From Spirochaetes bacterium GWB1_27_13 (GTDB taxonomy: Bacteria; Spirochaetota; GWE2-31-10; MWDO01): 33,377 bases of DNA. Below the pieces are notes generated by a model. It saw nothing but the letters and a program-made list of their open reading frames with translations. It made no database searches and had not been told where the DNA came from. Positions within the stretch are counted from its first letter, which is position 1. Each line of letters begins with the position of its first letter. The stretch lies in contig MIAN01000190.1 of NCBI GenBank assembly GCA_001829125.1, positions 1-33,377 of the forward strand. The letters are read 5' to 3'. Both the position numbers and the translations under genes were made by a program. Positions 8,904-19,140 of the stretch are shown here, piece after piece.

Positions 8904-9887
8904 TTAAATTTCATATTTTAATATATCATAAACTATTTTTTTAAATTCTTTAGGGACAGAGGCTTTTAATAAAGGATAGCCTTCGATTTGTAATTTATAA
9001 GAATGTAAAAAATAATTTTTAATATCAAACATTTGGGATAGAGACATAGATGCTTTAGTGTAATATTTATTATCACCGAGTAAGGGATTTTGATTAGATT
9101 GTAAATGAGTCCTAATCTGATGTTTTTTACCAGTCCACAAATCAACTTCCACTAAGGTACAATTAGTCGCTGATTTTATTGGGGTTATCAATGTCGCACA
9201 TAAAGTTTTATTATTTTCTAAAAATTCTTTTTTGTCAGGTATTACATGCAAAACCTTAAAATCAATTACAGATACTTTATTTTCTTTGTTTTCAGAAGCA
9301 TCTATAAACGAAGTTAATAAAATTTTATTAGTAATTTTTCCAAACGCCAAAGCAAGGTAAGTTTTAGCAGTTTCTCGGTCTCTAAATTTTTGGGTTATAT
9401 TTTTAAGAGAAGTTTGATTTTTTGCAATAACAACAAGCCCTGATGTGTTTGTATCAAGCCTATGAGTGGGGGACGGAGCAAAAAAATTGTTGGGTTTATA
9501 TTCACCTTTTCTATAAAGATATGCTTTTGATATTTCTGTAAGAGTATTTTTAAATTCTTTTTTATCAGGATGTACCAAAAGCCCAGCAGGTTTATTAACC
9601 ACAAGAATATCATTATCTTCAAAAATCACATCAAGTTTTGCAGACACTGATTGAAATTTTTCGTCTTGTTTACCCTTGTTTTTAAAATGAATATCAGCAA
9701 GAAAAAAACTAACTTTGTCACCTTCTTTTAAGATGTGATTTGAGTCTGCCTTTTTACCATTGACTTTAATAACTTCTTTACGAATAAGTTTAAAAACTTC
9801 TGTATTTCTCATCTCTGGTAAAACATCTTGTACAAACCTAAATACCTTTTTTGAAGCATTAAATTTGTCGATAACAAAGTCTTTCAT
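8904..9887 (-). CDS. RluA/RluC-family pseudouridine synthase with S4 domain
   Basis: S4-like N-terminus; DILVVNKPAGLLVHP, THRLDTNTSGLVVIAKN catalytic motif, GKKHQIRTHL. Confidence 0.9.
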   Translation of the reverse strand: MKDFVIDKFNASKKVFRFVQDVLPEMRNTEVFKLIRKEVIKVNGKKADSNHILKEGDKVSFFLADIHFKNKGKQDEKFQSVSAKLDVIFEDNDILVVNKPAGLLVHPDKKEFKNTLTEISKAYLYRKGEYKPNNFFAPSPTHRLDTNTSGLVVIAKNQTSLKNITQKFRDRETAKTYLALAFGKITNKILLTSFIDASENKENKVSVIDFKVLHVIPDKKEFLENNKTLCATLITPIKSATNCTLVEVDLWTGKKHQIRTHLQSNQNPLLGDNKYYTKASMSLSQMFDIKNYFLHSYKLQIEGYPLLKASVPKEFKKIVYDILKYEI

Positions 9888-9889
9888 TG

Positions 9890-12397
9890 CTATACATCCA
9901 TTTCCTCTGAAAGGTTATGTAGCTTATGGTGAATGCTTTCCATCAAAAGTCTTTCTTTATCATTCCAAGCAGTAACTTCTGAGTCGAATATTTTTTCCAT
10001 TGCTTTTAGCGACTCTTCTATTGCACAAAAAAAGTCATTTTCGAGATAATACTCATAAACAGTCTCTTCCAAAAATCTTAGTGTTAAAAAACCAGTTTTA
10101 TTTGCCTTTTGTGAAGAAAGCGTTGGGGCAAGTATATGATCCATATATCTATAAATTTCTATCCAATCATCAGGATATACAAGCATGTCGTTTTTAGGAA
10201 ATTTTTGATTTATTCCATTATCAAGATCAATTTTATCAAAATATTGAACTAAAGACTTCATTTTATCTTTTACAATTAATTTTTCTTTAAAAAATAACTT
10301 TGCTTTCATAGTACCAAAATCATAGTGTAAAATTTTTTCTTTTTTTGCCTTTAATTGAATAATTATATGATACGGAACATAAATAATTTTTTCGTTTTTT
10401 TCTTTAACAATATCAAAATATTTATCAAGGATTAAAATTCTATTTTCTTCTGGCGGTTTTTCTTTCTCTCTGACAGTTGTAGCCTCTTTTAGCACTTTTC
10501 GTATCTTACCCTTGCCAGTAATCAACGAATAAAGATCAGAAAAATTTTCTCTAATAATATTTTCTGAAACAGCAATTCCAGTACGAGCATAAGTTCTACC
10601 TGTATTTACAATTTCCCCACCTATAATCCAGTCTGGATTTTCTCCATAAAGGTATGAGCCTGGGTGTATTCTAATTTCTTTTTCTGTTATAGAATGATAA
10701 GAATTTGCTCGTTTGCTATCTTTAATACAAACATATTGTTTTAATCCAGAGCATATACAAACAGAAATCTTATCAGAGTCCAAATCAAGCCCAATATTAT
10801 ACCCTTTTTCCATCATCATATCAGAAAGTTGAGAATGGATATTCATAATTTCGTTCATACTACGAGTATCAAGATAAAACTTCTTACAAAAGTCTTCTTT
10901 GTCTTTTTCTTTTTTATATTTAAAAAATAAATTTATCCACGAAAAAAAATCTCCACCCTTTGACGCTAATTTTTTTTGTGCTTTTCTACTTTCAATCTCT
11001 TCACCTTGTGGATATAAAAACGGTCCTTTTGCAGAAAGAAAAGAAATAACAATTAAAAGTGCATTTGTAACCGCTGGATATTTTATAATTCCTTCAAGTA
11101 AAATTCGAGACAATCTTGGCACTAATGGAAAATCAACCATTTTTTTACCAATATCAGTAAGTCTTTTATTTTCATCCAATGCATCTATTGTTGTCAAAGT
11201 TTCAATCGCAGAATTTATTGCCCCACTATTTGGCGGAGAAATAAAATTAAATTCAAAAAAATTATAAATCCCAAGGTCTGCCATCCTCAAAAGTACTTCC
11301 GAAAGGTCTGTTCGATAAATTTCTTCTTTTGTGTATTCTTCTCGGTTGTGATACTCATCTTCACTATAAAGCCTATAAACAATACCTGGAGCAGTTCTAC
11401 CAGCCCTTCCCGACCTCTGATTACAAGAAGCTCTAGAAATAGGTTTTAATTCAAGAAAAGATGTAAAAGTACGAGGATTGTAATAATTTATCTTAAAAAA
11501 ACCTGAATCTATTACATAAATTATTCCATCAATAGTAATCGATGTCTCAGCAATATTTGTTGCAACAACAATTTTTCTTTTGCCGGGGAATTCTTTAAAA
11601 ACTAAATTTTGTTCTTCTGGAGCAAGTCTTGCATATAGAGGAATGATTTGCAAAGAATAATTAGTCTCTATGTTTAAAACTTCGAGCCTTCTAACGCACT
11701 CTTTAATTGTGTCCTCGCCTGGTAAAAAGATTAAAATATCACCTTTTATGTTTTGTTTTTCGAGATTATGCACTATATCAAAAATTTTATCCTGCATAAT
11801 GTCATGGTTATCTTTTTTTGGAATAGGAATATATTTTAGTTCAACAGGATATGGCTTTGTACCAACAGAAATTATTGGTGCATTATTAAAATACTCACTA
11901 AAAAGTTTTGCGTTTATTGTAGCAGACGATACGACCACCTTAAAATCTGGTCTTTCAGTTAAAATTTCTTTTAAAAGTCCTAAAATAAAATCAATATTTA
12001 AACTTCTTTCGTGAGCCTCATCAACAACAATTATTGAATATTTTGTCAAATAAGGGTCACTTCGTAGTTCTTCAAGTAAAATACCGTCGGTCATTATCTT
12101 AATTTTGGTATTACCTGTCGTTATATCCTCAAACCTAATTTTATAACCAACAAGTCGTCCGAGTTCACAGTCCATCTCTTTAGCAATTCGATTTGAAACA
12201 CCATAAGCTGCGATTCGTCTTGGTTGTGTAACACCAATAGTTCCCCAGCCACAAACTCCATCATTAAATAAAATTTGTGGAATTTGTGTTGTTTTACCCG
12301 ATCCAGTTGGAGCTTCAACAACAACAACTTGATTGTTTTTTATAGCTTCAAGAATTTCTTCTTTATGTTGATTTATAGCGAGTTCTTCTTTTTTCAT
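9890..12397 (-). CDS. HrpA/HrpB-type DEAH-box ATP-dependent RNA helicase
   Basis: APTGSGKTTQIPQIL (Walker A), VVDEAHERSLNIDF, VVSSATINAKLFSEYF, QRSGRAGRTAPGIVYRLY. Confidence 0.88.
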   Translation of the reverse strand: MKKEELAINQHKEEILEAIKNNQVVVVEAPTGSGKTTQIPQILFNDGVCGWGTIGVTQPRRIAAYGVSNRIAKEMDCELGRLVGYKIRFEDITTGNTKIKIMTDGILLEELRSDPYLTKYSIIVVDEAHERSLNIDFILGLLKEILTERPDFKVVVSSATINAKLFSEYFNNAPIISVGTKPYPVELKYIPIPKKDNHDIMQDKIFDIVHNLEKQNIKGDILIFLPGEDTIKECVRRLEVLNIETNYSLQIIPLYARLAPEEQNLVFKEFPGKRKIVVATNIAETSITIDGIIYVIDSGFFKINYYNPRTFTSFLELKPISRASCNQRSGRAGRTAPGIVYRLYSEDEYHNREEYTKEEIYRTDLSEVLLRMADLGIYNFFEFNFISPPNSGAINSAIETLTTIDALDENKRLTDIGKKMVDFPLVPRLSRILLEGIIKYPAVTNALLIVISFLSAKGPFLYPQGEEIESRKAQKKLASKGGDFFSWINLFFKYKKEKDKEDFCKKFYLDTRSMNEIMNIHSQLSDMMMEKGYNIGLDLDSDKISVCICSGLKQYVCIKDSKRANSYHSITEKEIRIHPGSYLYGENPDWIIGGEIVNTGRTYARTGIAVSENIIRENFSDLYSLITGKGKIRKVLKEATTVREKEKPPEENRILILDKYFDIVKEKNEKIIYVPYHIIIQLKAKKEKILHYDFGTMKAKLFFKEKLIVKDKMKSLVQYFDKIDLDNGINQKFPKNDMLVYPDDWIEIYRYMDHILAPTLSSQKANKTGFLTLRFLEETVYEYYLENDFFCAIEESLKAMEKIFDSEVTAWNDKERLLMESIHHKLHNLSEEMDV

Positions 12398-12409
12398 AAT
12401 CCTCTACAA

Positions 12410-13795
12410 CTATTCTTTTATTATTTGAAAATCATTAATTCTAATAATTTTTTCTTGATCATCCGTTGAGCCTAATATTTTTATCTTAATAAATTTACAT
12501 TCTACCGAAGAATTAGTTTTAAATATTGTAATATAGTTTCTTGAATTAATTAATTTAAAATATTCTCTTTCATTTATTTTTTTATTATATTTTATAGGAT
12601 CACTAAAATTCTCATTTTTTGAGAAAGTTAGTTCAAGTTCTATAATTTTATTTGCATTTTCAACGGTTTCTTTATTAGTGTAAATGCCTGGCATAATTCT
12701 AATTTCTTCGATATTGGCAAATTCTGTCTTTAAATTAGTATCTTTTGCATTATATTTAAAAATAAAAGCATCTTTTTCTTTATTTATCTCATAATAATCA
12801 TCATTTCCATATTTTATTTTTTTTGGAGTTACATCAAAAGCAAAATTAGGGTATGTTTTTGGAGAATACGAAGAAGAAATTCTTGCTGTAATTATATGTA
12901 GCGGTTTGGCAAGTAAATTTCTATATCTCCAAGTAAAAGTCTTTCCCCATTTTGTATAGTTTCTTGGCATTATTTTCAGGTAATCATTACTTATTATATG
13001 AGAATTAAGTTTAACTATAATACTTCTTATTCTTTCTTCATTATTAGCATATACTGTATAGAAAAGAAAATTAAAAACTCTATCACTCTTATAAAACTTA
13101 TCAGAACCTTCGCTATAACTTGTATATTGTAAAGAAGGGTCTTCATAATTTAATGTTGGAGAATAATTTTTAACATTAATTTCATTGAAATAATTAGGTG
13201 TAATATATGAAATTTCAATTTTTTTTATCTCTTTAGGTTGAAATGTCAGAGGAGTAGAATAAAAACAATATTTATGAACAAAAGATTCTATCACTTCTTC
13301 ATGAATTTTATTAGTATCATAAAAAATAATTTTAGAATCGCCTATTTTAAAAGGCAAATTTAGTGTCATAAAATCGCTTTTTTCCATTGAGTAGTTCGCT
13401 GTTTGTTCATTAACTTTGATAGAAAAATTTTTATAATCTCCATTTATTATATGAGATTCTATTTTTGTAGAAACGCTATCTTGATCTGCTGAAGAATCAG
13501 CAATCGATTTTTCTATATAAGAGTCAATCTTGGGGTATAAAAAATTACACTCCGTAGTATCTTTTCTATTTATTATAGAATAAACTATATTCACTTTGGA
13601 ATAATTTTCGTATAAATCAATAGTTACATTCATACTCAATATATCAATATTTCGTTTTTGAGCCTGATTTTTAAAAATAAGCCTCTCTTTGCCACCGCCA
13701 AAAACATTGTTAGTGTATTTCTTTTCTATAAAATCAGAAGAATTTAAACAATAAATAGAAAGGAAAAGAAAAAATAGAAAAAATTTTAGTTTCAT
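12410..13795 (-). CDS. Secreted/periplasmic protein of unknown function, possibly discoidin/NADase-type glycan-binding-like C-terminus
   Basis: N-terminal signal sequence MKLKFFLFFLFLSIYCLNSS; C-terminal beta-rich ITIFKTNSSVECKFIKIKILGS...RINDFQI. Domain call is tentative. Confidence 0.5.
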   Translation of the reverse strand: MKLKFFLFFLFLSIYCLNSSDFIEKKYTNNVFGGGKERLIFKNQAQKRNIDILSMNVTIDLYENYSKVNIVYSIINRKDTTECNFLYPKIDSYIEKSIADSSADQDSVSTKIESHIINGDYKNFSIKVNEQTANYSMEKSDFMTLNLPFKIGDSKIIFYDTNKIHEEVIESFVHKYCFYSTPLTFQPKEIKKIEISYITPNYFNEINVKNYSPTLNYEDPSLQYTSYSEGSDKFYKSDRVFNFLFYTVYANNEERIRSIIVKLNSHIISNDYLKIMPRNYTKWGKTFTWRYRNLLAKPLHIITARISSSYSPKTYPNFAFDVTPKKIKYGNDDYYEINKEKDAFIFKYNAKDTNLKTEFANIEEIRIMPGIYTNKETVENANKIIELELTFSKNENFSDPIKYNKKINEREYFKLINSRNYITIFKTNSSVECKFIKIKILGSTDDQEKIIRINDFQIIKE

Positions 13796-13819
13796 AATAT
13801 CCAGCCTCTAATTCTTTTT

Positions 13820-14482
13820 TTAAAAAGAGATTAAAAATTTTAAATCTTTATCTTTGTTTACCAATAAGTCTTGAAGTTTGAATGAGTATTCAATCTTTTT
13901 TTTGTCTGATGATACAGTAACACCTTCTGTTTTTATCATAGGAGTTGTTGTGTACACTTCAAACTTAAAACTTGCAACTTTTGTTAATCTGTTATACAAA
14001 TTTATATCATCTTCTTTTTGTTGATTTATAAAGTCCAAAAAAACTCCGTCTGCATCCATTTTACCAAAATTTAATACTTGATTTACAGTTAATGTCCCAT
14101 TTGCTCTTTGAATCGCAAGATTTACCATACTTTTAGGTAAAAGATTTAATGCTTTCTCAAAATCAGTAAAAGATATTTCTATATGACCACTATATCCTTT
14201 TTTTGTATCAATTTTTACCACTTTTAGAGTAACATCTTTATTCTCTTTAAAAGCATCTTTAAAAGCTTGTTCATCGATTAAAATAGCAGGGTCAATTGGT
14301 GATGCATCTGTTGTACTTTGAAAATTTGCTAAAGCCGTTGATAAAATTGATAAATAATCACTATCAAGAGAATAATCAATGATCATTTTTCCACTTTTTT
14401 TATCTGGATTTAAATAAATTTTTTGCGAATAGCAGGAAAAAAGAAATATAGTAAGAGTAAACAATAAAATCTTTTTTAACAT
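13820..14482 (-). CDS. Putative lipoprotein of unknown function
   Basis: MLKKILLFTLTIFLFSCYSQK lipobox-like signal; no recognised domain. Confidence 0.6.
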   Translation of the reverse strand: MLKKILLFTLTIFLFSCYSQKIYLNPDKKSGKMIIDYSLDSDYLSILSTALANFQSTTDASPIDPAILIDEQAFKDAFKENKDVTLKVVKIDTKKGYSGHIEISFTDFEKALNLLPKSMVNLAIQRANGTLTVNQVLNFGKMDADGVFLDFINQQKEDDINLYNRLTKVASFKFEVYTTTPMIKTEGVTVSSDKKKIEYSFKLQDLLVNKDKDLKFLISF

Positions 14483-14658
14483 AGAAACTCCTTGTTCAAA
14501 TTATATTCAACATTTTATAATGAAGAAAAATAAAACTTTAATTTTCCTTATTATAATCTAATTATTAAATAAAGAAAAGTATATTTTTTATTTTAACTAT
14601 ATAAAGATTATACTCAAATAAATTTTATTTGTCAATTTGTAATGATTACTAATAGAAA

Positions 14659-16269
14659 TTAATCATTCTTGGGTTCTTGTAAGACCGCAAAAAGTTTTAA
14701 AATATCTTTTTTTCCAGCGGAAGTCAAATTTTGTATTTTTTCTAAACTATTATTATTTAAATCACCTCTAAGATTAAGATTGGTTAATATTTTTTCTATT
14801 TGAGAGAATGTATTGTTTAAATTCTTTGTTAGTCCCTCAACTATGATTTTATTTGCCTCACACTCTTTTACTTTAATTTTTTGAGTTTCTGCTTTAATTT
14901 GCTCTGTTATATCCTGTGAAATACCTATCATTTTTATAGGTTTACCATCTTTATTAAACTCTACATTCGCTTTAGAATGAATATGTCTAATTTCTCCAGT
15001 ATCTTTTAATTTTATCCTATAAACAAGGTCTAAACAAGGTTTTATTTTTGCAAATACCTCATAAGTCTCTTTTTCAAATATATATCTATCTTCTGGGATA
15101 ATTAATTCAATAGTAGTATTTCTATTTAAAGTAGATTCATTTTTGTAACCATAAATTTTATAAGTCACATCGGATGCAGAATAAAAATCTTTTTCTATAT
15201 CCCAATACCAACTACCAATATTTGCTATTTCTTCTGATTTTTTTAAATATTCCGCTTTTAACTTTAATTCTTTGTCTATTTTACATCTTTCCATAGTATT
15301 TACAAAAATATCTGCAACTATCTTTAGTAAAGAGATGTCACCAAGAGACCATTTTTTTTCATCTTTTATAGAATCAAATCCAATAAATCCAAAAAATTCG
15401 TCTTTTATAAGCATTGGCACAGTGATTAAGGATTTTAACGACAAACTTTTTAAAACCTTTTTTAAAATCTCTTTTTCTGATGGAAGATTGTCTACTGATG
15501 GAATATAATAGTGTTCTTTTTTTAAAAAAGATTCCATTAAATTACTTATGACATCTATTGGCATATTTTGAGAGTTTTCTTTTTCAGGATATATTCCTTT
15601 ATTGCACCACTCATGAGTATTACTTATAGTTTGTTTGTTATCTGAAGTTAAAAAAACATAGCTTCTATCAACATTACAAAACTCACCGATAATTTTTAGG
15701 CTCTCATTTATTGTTTCATCAAGTTCTTCGTAACTAATATTTATAAATTTTGAAGATATATTAATTAAATGTCTTTCAAAATTATCCAAATAGATTTCTG
15801 TATTGATTGCTTTTTTTCTATCCGAAATGTCTTTAATTATTGCAAAAATAACATCTTGGTCTTCTAAATTAAAAATTGAAAAACTTATCTCGATCGGTAT
15901 TTTTCTTCCATCTTTAGTTGTAAATATATTTTCTATTGTTTTAGATTCTTCTTTTTTATCTTTAAAATAATCAAAAAATTGATTAAAATTAGGAGTATTT
16001 GGATGAAATTTTGAATAATGTTGTCCAATTATATCTTTTTTTTGAATATCAAGTAATTCTTCGCCTTTTTTATTTATATCAATCAAATTTCCTGATTTAA
16101 CATCAATTAAAAAAATCGCATCATTTGAATATTCCATTATAACTTTATACTTATTTTTAAGGTTTTCTTGATATTGATAATCATAATTATAAGTAAATTG
16201 AGGGTCAACTTTACGAATTTCGGTTTGTATTTTTAGCAAATCTTTTAGTAGATCATCTTTATTTTTCAT
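14659..16269 (-). CDS. PAS-GAF-PAS sensor protein without a recognisable catalytic output domain
   Basis: PAS (YSNDAIFLIDVKSGNLIDINKKGEELL...IFAIIKDISDRK), GAF (FISYEELDETINESLKIIGEFCNVDRSYVFL), PAS/PAC (IKMIGISQDITEQIKAE), short helical C-terminus. Confidence 0.75.
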   Translation of the reverse strand: MKNKDDLLKDLLKIQTEIRKVDPQFTYNYDYQYQENLKNKYKVIMEYSNDAIFLIDVKSGNLIDINKKGEELLDIQKKDIIGQHYSKFHPNTPNFNQFFDYFKDKKEESKTIENIFTTKDGRKIPIEISFSIFNLEDQDVIFAIIKDISDRKKAINTEIYLDNFERHLINISSKFINISYEELDETINESLKIIGEFCNVDRSYVFLTSDNKQTISNTHEWCNKGIYPEKENSQNMPIDVISNLMESFLKKEHYYIPSVDNLPSEKEILKKVLKSLSLKSLITVPMLIKDEFFGFIGFDSIKDEKKWSLGDISLLKIVADIFVNTMERCKIDKELKLKAEYLKKSEEIANIGSWYWDIEKDFYSASDVTYKIYGYKNESTLNRNTTIELIIPEDRYIFEKETYEVFAKIKPCLDLVYRIKLKDTGEIRHIHSKANVEFNKDGKPIKMIGISQDITEQIKAETQKIKVKECEANKIIVEGLTKNLNNTFSQIEKILTNLNLRGDLNNNSLEKIQNLTSAGKKDILKLFAVLQEPKND

Positions 16270-16648
16270 AGTATTCTCTTAAAATTAAAATTATTAAGCA
16301 AACTTTTTATGGAAAAAATTATTCTTCTTTCATAAGATCGACAGTTTTATTAATTATATTATACAGCAAATTTTATAAAAACTAAAAAAAATTATAAATT
16401 TTTACCAAATCCTTACTATTGCTTAAAGTTTGGATTGAAAGAGAGAGGTTTGATGGGCTATTGAGGATGTTTTTGAAGATTATATACTATAATTAATAAA
16501 ATTGTTACCAATTTCATTAATTATAGATATATAATCTTACAACTAATATTATAATCAAATCTAATAAGAATTGTTATTATACAAAAAATTATAATTATTA
16601 ATAATAATAATTTTATCCTAAAAATTCTGACAAACTCTACTCATTTGA

Positions 16649-17029
16649 TTATAAAGTTTTAATATAGTCTTCGTAATCTTTTTCAGATAATAAATCGTTT
16701 AGTTCTTTTTCATCAGAAATTTTAAGTTTAAAAATCCAACCTTTTCCATAAGGGTCTTCATTTACAGCACCAGATTGTGATTCATCTTCAAAGATTGAAT
16801 TAAATTCGGCAACTTCACCTGCAACAGGAGCATAAATTTGACTTACACTTTTTACTGATTCTATTTCAGCAACATCATCGCCTTTGTTTACTTTATCTCC
16901 AATATCTTTTGTTAATGAAACATAAACAACGTCACCAAGTTCTTTTTGTGCGTAATTACTTATTCCTACGGTGCAAACACCTTTTTCACAAGAAATCCAT
17001 TCATGTTCTTTTGTAAATTTTCTTTCCAT
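16649..17029 (-). CDS. gcvH: Glycine cleavage system H protein (lipoyl carrier)
   Basis: ISNYAQKELGDVVYVSL, lipoyl-lysine motif ESVKSVSQIYAPVAGEV, NEDPYGKGWIFKLKI. Confidence 0.93.
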   Translation of the reverse strand: MERKFTKEHEWISCEKGVCTVGISNYAQKELGDVVYVSLTKDIGDKVNKGDDVAEIESVKSVSQIYAPVAGEVAEFNSIFEDESQSGAVNEDPYGKGWIFKLKISDEKELNDLLSEKDYEDYIKTL

Positions 17030-17081
17030 AAAAAACTCCTTATTTTTTTAGGGAATAGTTGTTTTTTCTATTTCCCCTTAA

Positions 17082-18737
17082 TTATTTCATATTTTCTGAT
17101 ATTTTGATTGAGGTTATTCCACCATTTATATTATAAACTTTTTGAAAGCCAGCACCTTTTAAAATTCGTTCTGCAACATAACCTCTAAGACCAACATGTC
17201 CATAAATATAAATAATTTTTTCTTTTGGTATCTCTCCGATTCTTTTTCTAATTTCATCAAGAGGAATCCATAAACTATTTAATAAATGTTCTTTTTGATA
17301 CTCAATTTTTGTCCTAATATCAAGAATCAATAAATCCTCGTCAAAATTTATTTCACTTAAAGTTACAGAATTTGATATGCCATCGAGTTTATTAGCAGCA
17401 ACCATTCCAATAACATTTATAGGGTCTTTATAAGTACTAATATCTGGAGTATAACAAAGATTAAGGTTTACCAAATCATCTACCGTAAGACTTGAATAAA
17501 TTGCTGTTGCAAAAACATCGAGTCTTTTATCTACGCCTTCACCTTTTCCGCAAATCTCTGCTCCTAATATTTTACGAGTCTTATTATCAATTATAACTTT
17601 TATATGAATTTTGGCTGAGCCAGAAATAAATCTTTCATAATTTCCATTAAAAATTGTCAAACTTGATATATCAAAGCCTTTTTCTTTTGCTGTATTCTCT
17701 GATAATCCAGTAATACCAATAGAAAGTTTGTTAAATTTTAAAAATTTTGTGCCTATTATTCCTTTAAACTCAAGAGGTACACCACCAGCAACAGAGCCAG
17801 CTACACGACCTTGAAATTGTGCATTACCTAAAAAGTAAGAAATTTCGTTTTCTTTAGTTATCAAATTAAAAGATTCTGCTACACTTCCTACTGCAAAAAT
17901 ATCTTGTTTTTTTGTCTCCATATTTTCATTCACCAATATTCCACCATTATCACCAACAGGAATATCGATTTGATATGCAAGATGCGTATTTGGTTTCAAA
18001 TCTTTGCAATATATAACAACTTGAGTATCAATAGAATAATTACTTAATTCTAATTTATAGATTACAGAATTTTCATTTTTTATATATCTATCTATTGTTG
18101 TATTTAGAAAAACTCTGGTACCTGAGCGAGAAAATTCTTCTTTTAAAAGAAAACTAAACTCATCATCAAGTTCTTTAAATAATTTATTTTCTTCAGAAAT
18201 GATATTTACAATAAACCCAGAATTAACAAAGGCATTAGCAAGTATTAAAGCAAAATAATTTTCGCCAATGATTGTAATATTTCTTGCCGAGGTTTTGTCT
18301 ATATAATTCCTAATAGCAATAGCATCGTCAAGATTTGTTATTTTAAAGAAATTTGGGCAATTGTTTTTGTAAGAAACTCCAAATTTGCTTCCATTTGCCA
18401 AAATTAATTTATCATAACTTTTTTCTGACGTTGTGTTAGTTTTTAGATTTTTTATTACGACTTTTTTCTCATTGTCGTCGATTTTCGTCACTTCAGAATT
18501 TTTTATTACATTGATTTTGTAGATATTGGCAAGTTTTTCTTCATAATCAGATATAATACCATTCTTATCTTTAATTTTTCCACATATAAACGCTGGTAAT
18601 GCAGATATTGGGTATGCTACATAATTCGACATCTCAATTATTGTTATTTCTGCATCCTCATTGATTCTTCTTGCTCTTGTCGCAGCTGAAACTCCAGCAG
18701 TTCCACCGCCAACGATTACTATTTTAACATTATTCAT
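17082..18737 (-). CDS. CoA-disulfide reductase-like FAD/NAD(P) oxidoreductase fused to C-terminal rhodanese domain; expected active-site cysteines absent
   Basis: IVGGGTAGVSAATRARR, GVDKRLDVFATAIYSSLTVDDLVNLNLCYTPDISTYKDPINVIGMVAAN typical of CoADR/Npsr; C-terminal LDIRTKIEYQKEHLLNSLWIPLDEIRKRI...HVGLRGYVAERIL rhodanese-like. Confidence 0.85.
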   Translation of the reverse strand: MNNVKIVIVGGGTAGVSAATRARRINEDAEITIIEMSNYVAYPISALPAFICGKIKDKNGIISDYEEKLANIYKINVIKNSEVTKIDDNEKKVVIKNLKTNTTSEKSYDKLILANGSKFGVSYKNNCPNFFKITNLDDAIAIRNYIDKTSARNITIIGENYFALILANAFVNSGFIVNIISEENKLFKELDDEFSFLLKEEFSRSGTRVFLNTTIDRYIKNENSVIYKLELSNYSIDTQVVIYCKDLKPNTHLAYQIDIPVGDNGGILVNENMETKKQDIFAVGSVAESFNLITKENEISYFLGNAQFQGRVAGSVAGGVPLEFKGIIGTKFLKFNKLSIGITGLSENTAKEKGFDISSLTIFNGNYERFISGSAKIHIKVIIDNKTRKILGAEICGKGEGVDKRLDVFATAIYSSLTVDDLVNLNLCYTPDISTYKDPINVIGMVAANKLDGISNSVTLSEINFDEDLLILDIRTKIEYQKEHLLNSLWIPLDEIRKRIGEIPKEKIIYIYGHVGLRGYVAERILKGAGFQKVYNINGGITSIKISENMK

Positions 18738-19140
18738 ATTTTATAAACCTTATAATTTAAAAAGATTTGCATTCTATATATAAAAAAAATGTAAAAAAAG
18801 CAACAAAAACTACATTGAAATTGAAAACGTAAATGGATTTTTATAATTTGTAAAGATTTCCTTGTAAATAAGTTGATTGAATTGTCTGGTTTTATGACAA
18901 CAACTGCTTTGTCTAATAATTTGCAATTTCCAAAATTTAATAAAATCATTATAATCCGTATATACATATAGTTTTTAAACTTTCTCACTTTGTATTTATA
19001 TTATTCTAAATATTAGAAATCAGATCAAATTTTTGCTTTCTATTGAATATTTTTATAAAAAAAAACTTTATTTTGCCATTTTTTTAGAATTTAAATTATA
19101 ATTATTTAGTATTTATCAAAAAGAATATTAGGGGGTAAGC

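Noticed and set aside
9395-12327. ORFs overlapping rluA/hrpA (9395-9622, 9760-9975, 10000-10197, 10899-11267, 11670-12014, 12121-12327, 12275-12469)
   Set aside because: Overlap long ORFs with clear family motifs; shadow ORFs of AT-rich DNA.
18734-18988. 84-aa ORF whose stop overlaps the CoADR-like ATG (ATGA)
   Set aside because: Phe/Ile/Tyr-rich translation, no RBS, no recognisable domain; overlap probably accidental.
18738-19140. Glycine riboswitch upstream of the CoADR-gcvH pair
   Set aside because: No glycine-aptamer-like GGAGAG core or tandem structure visible in the leader.
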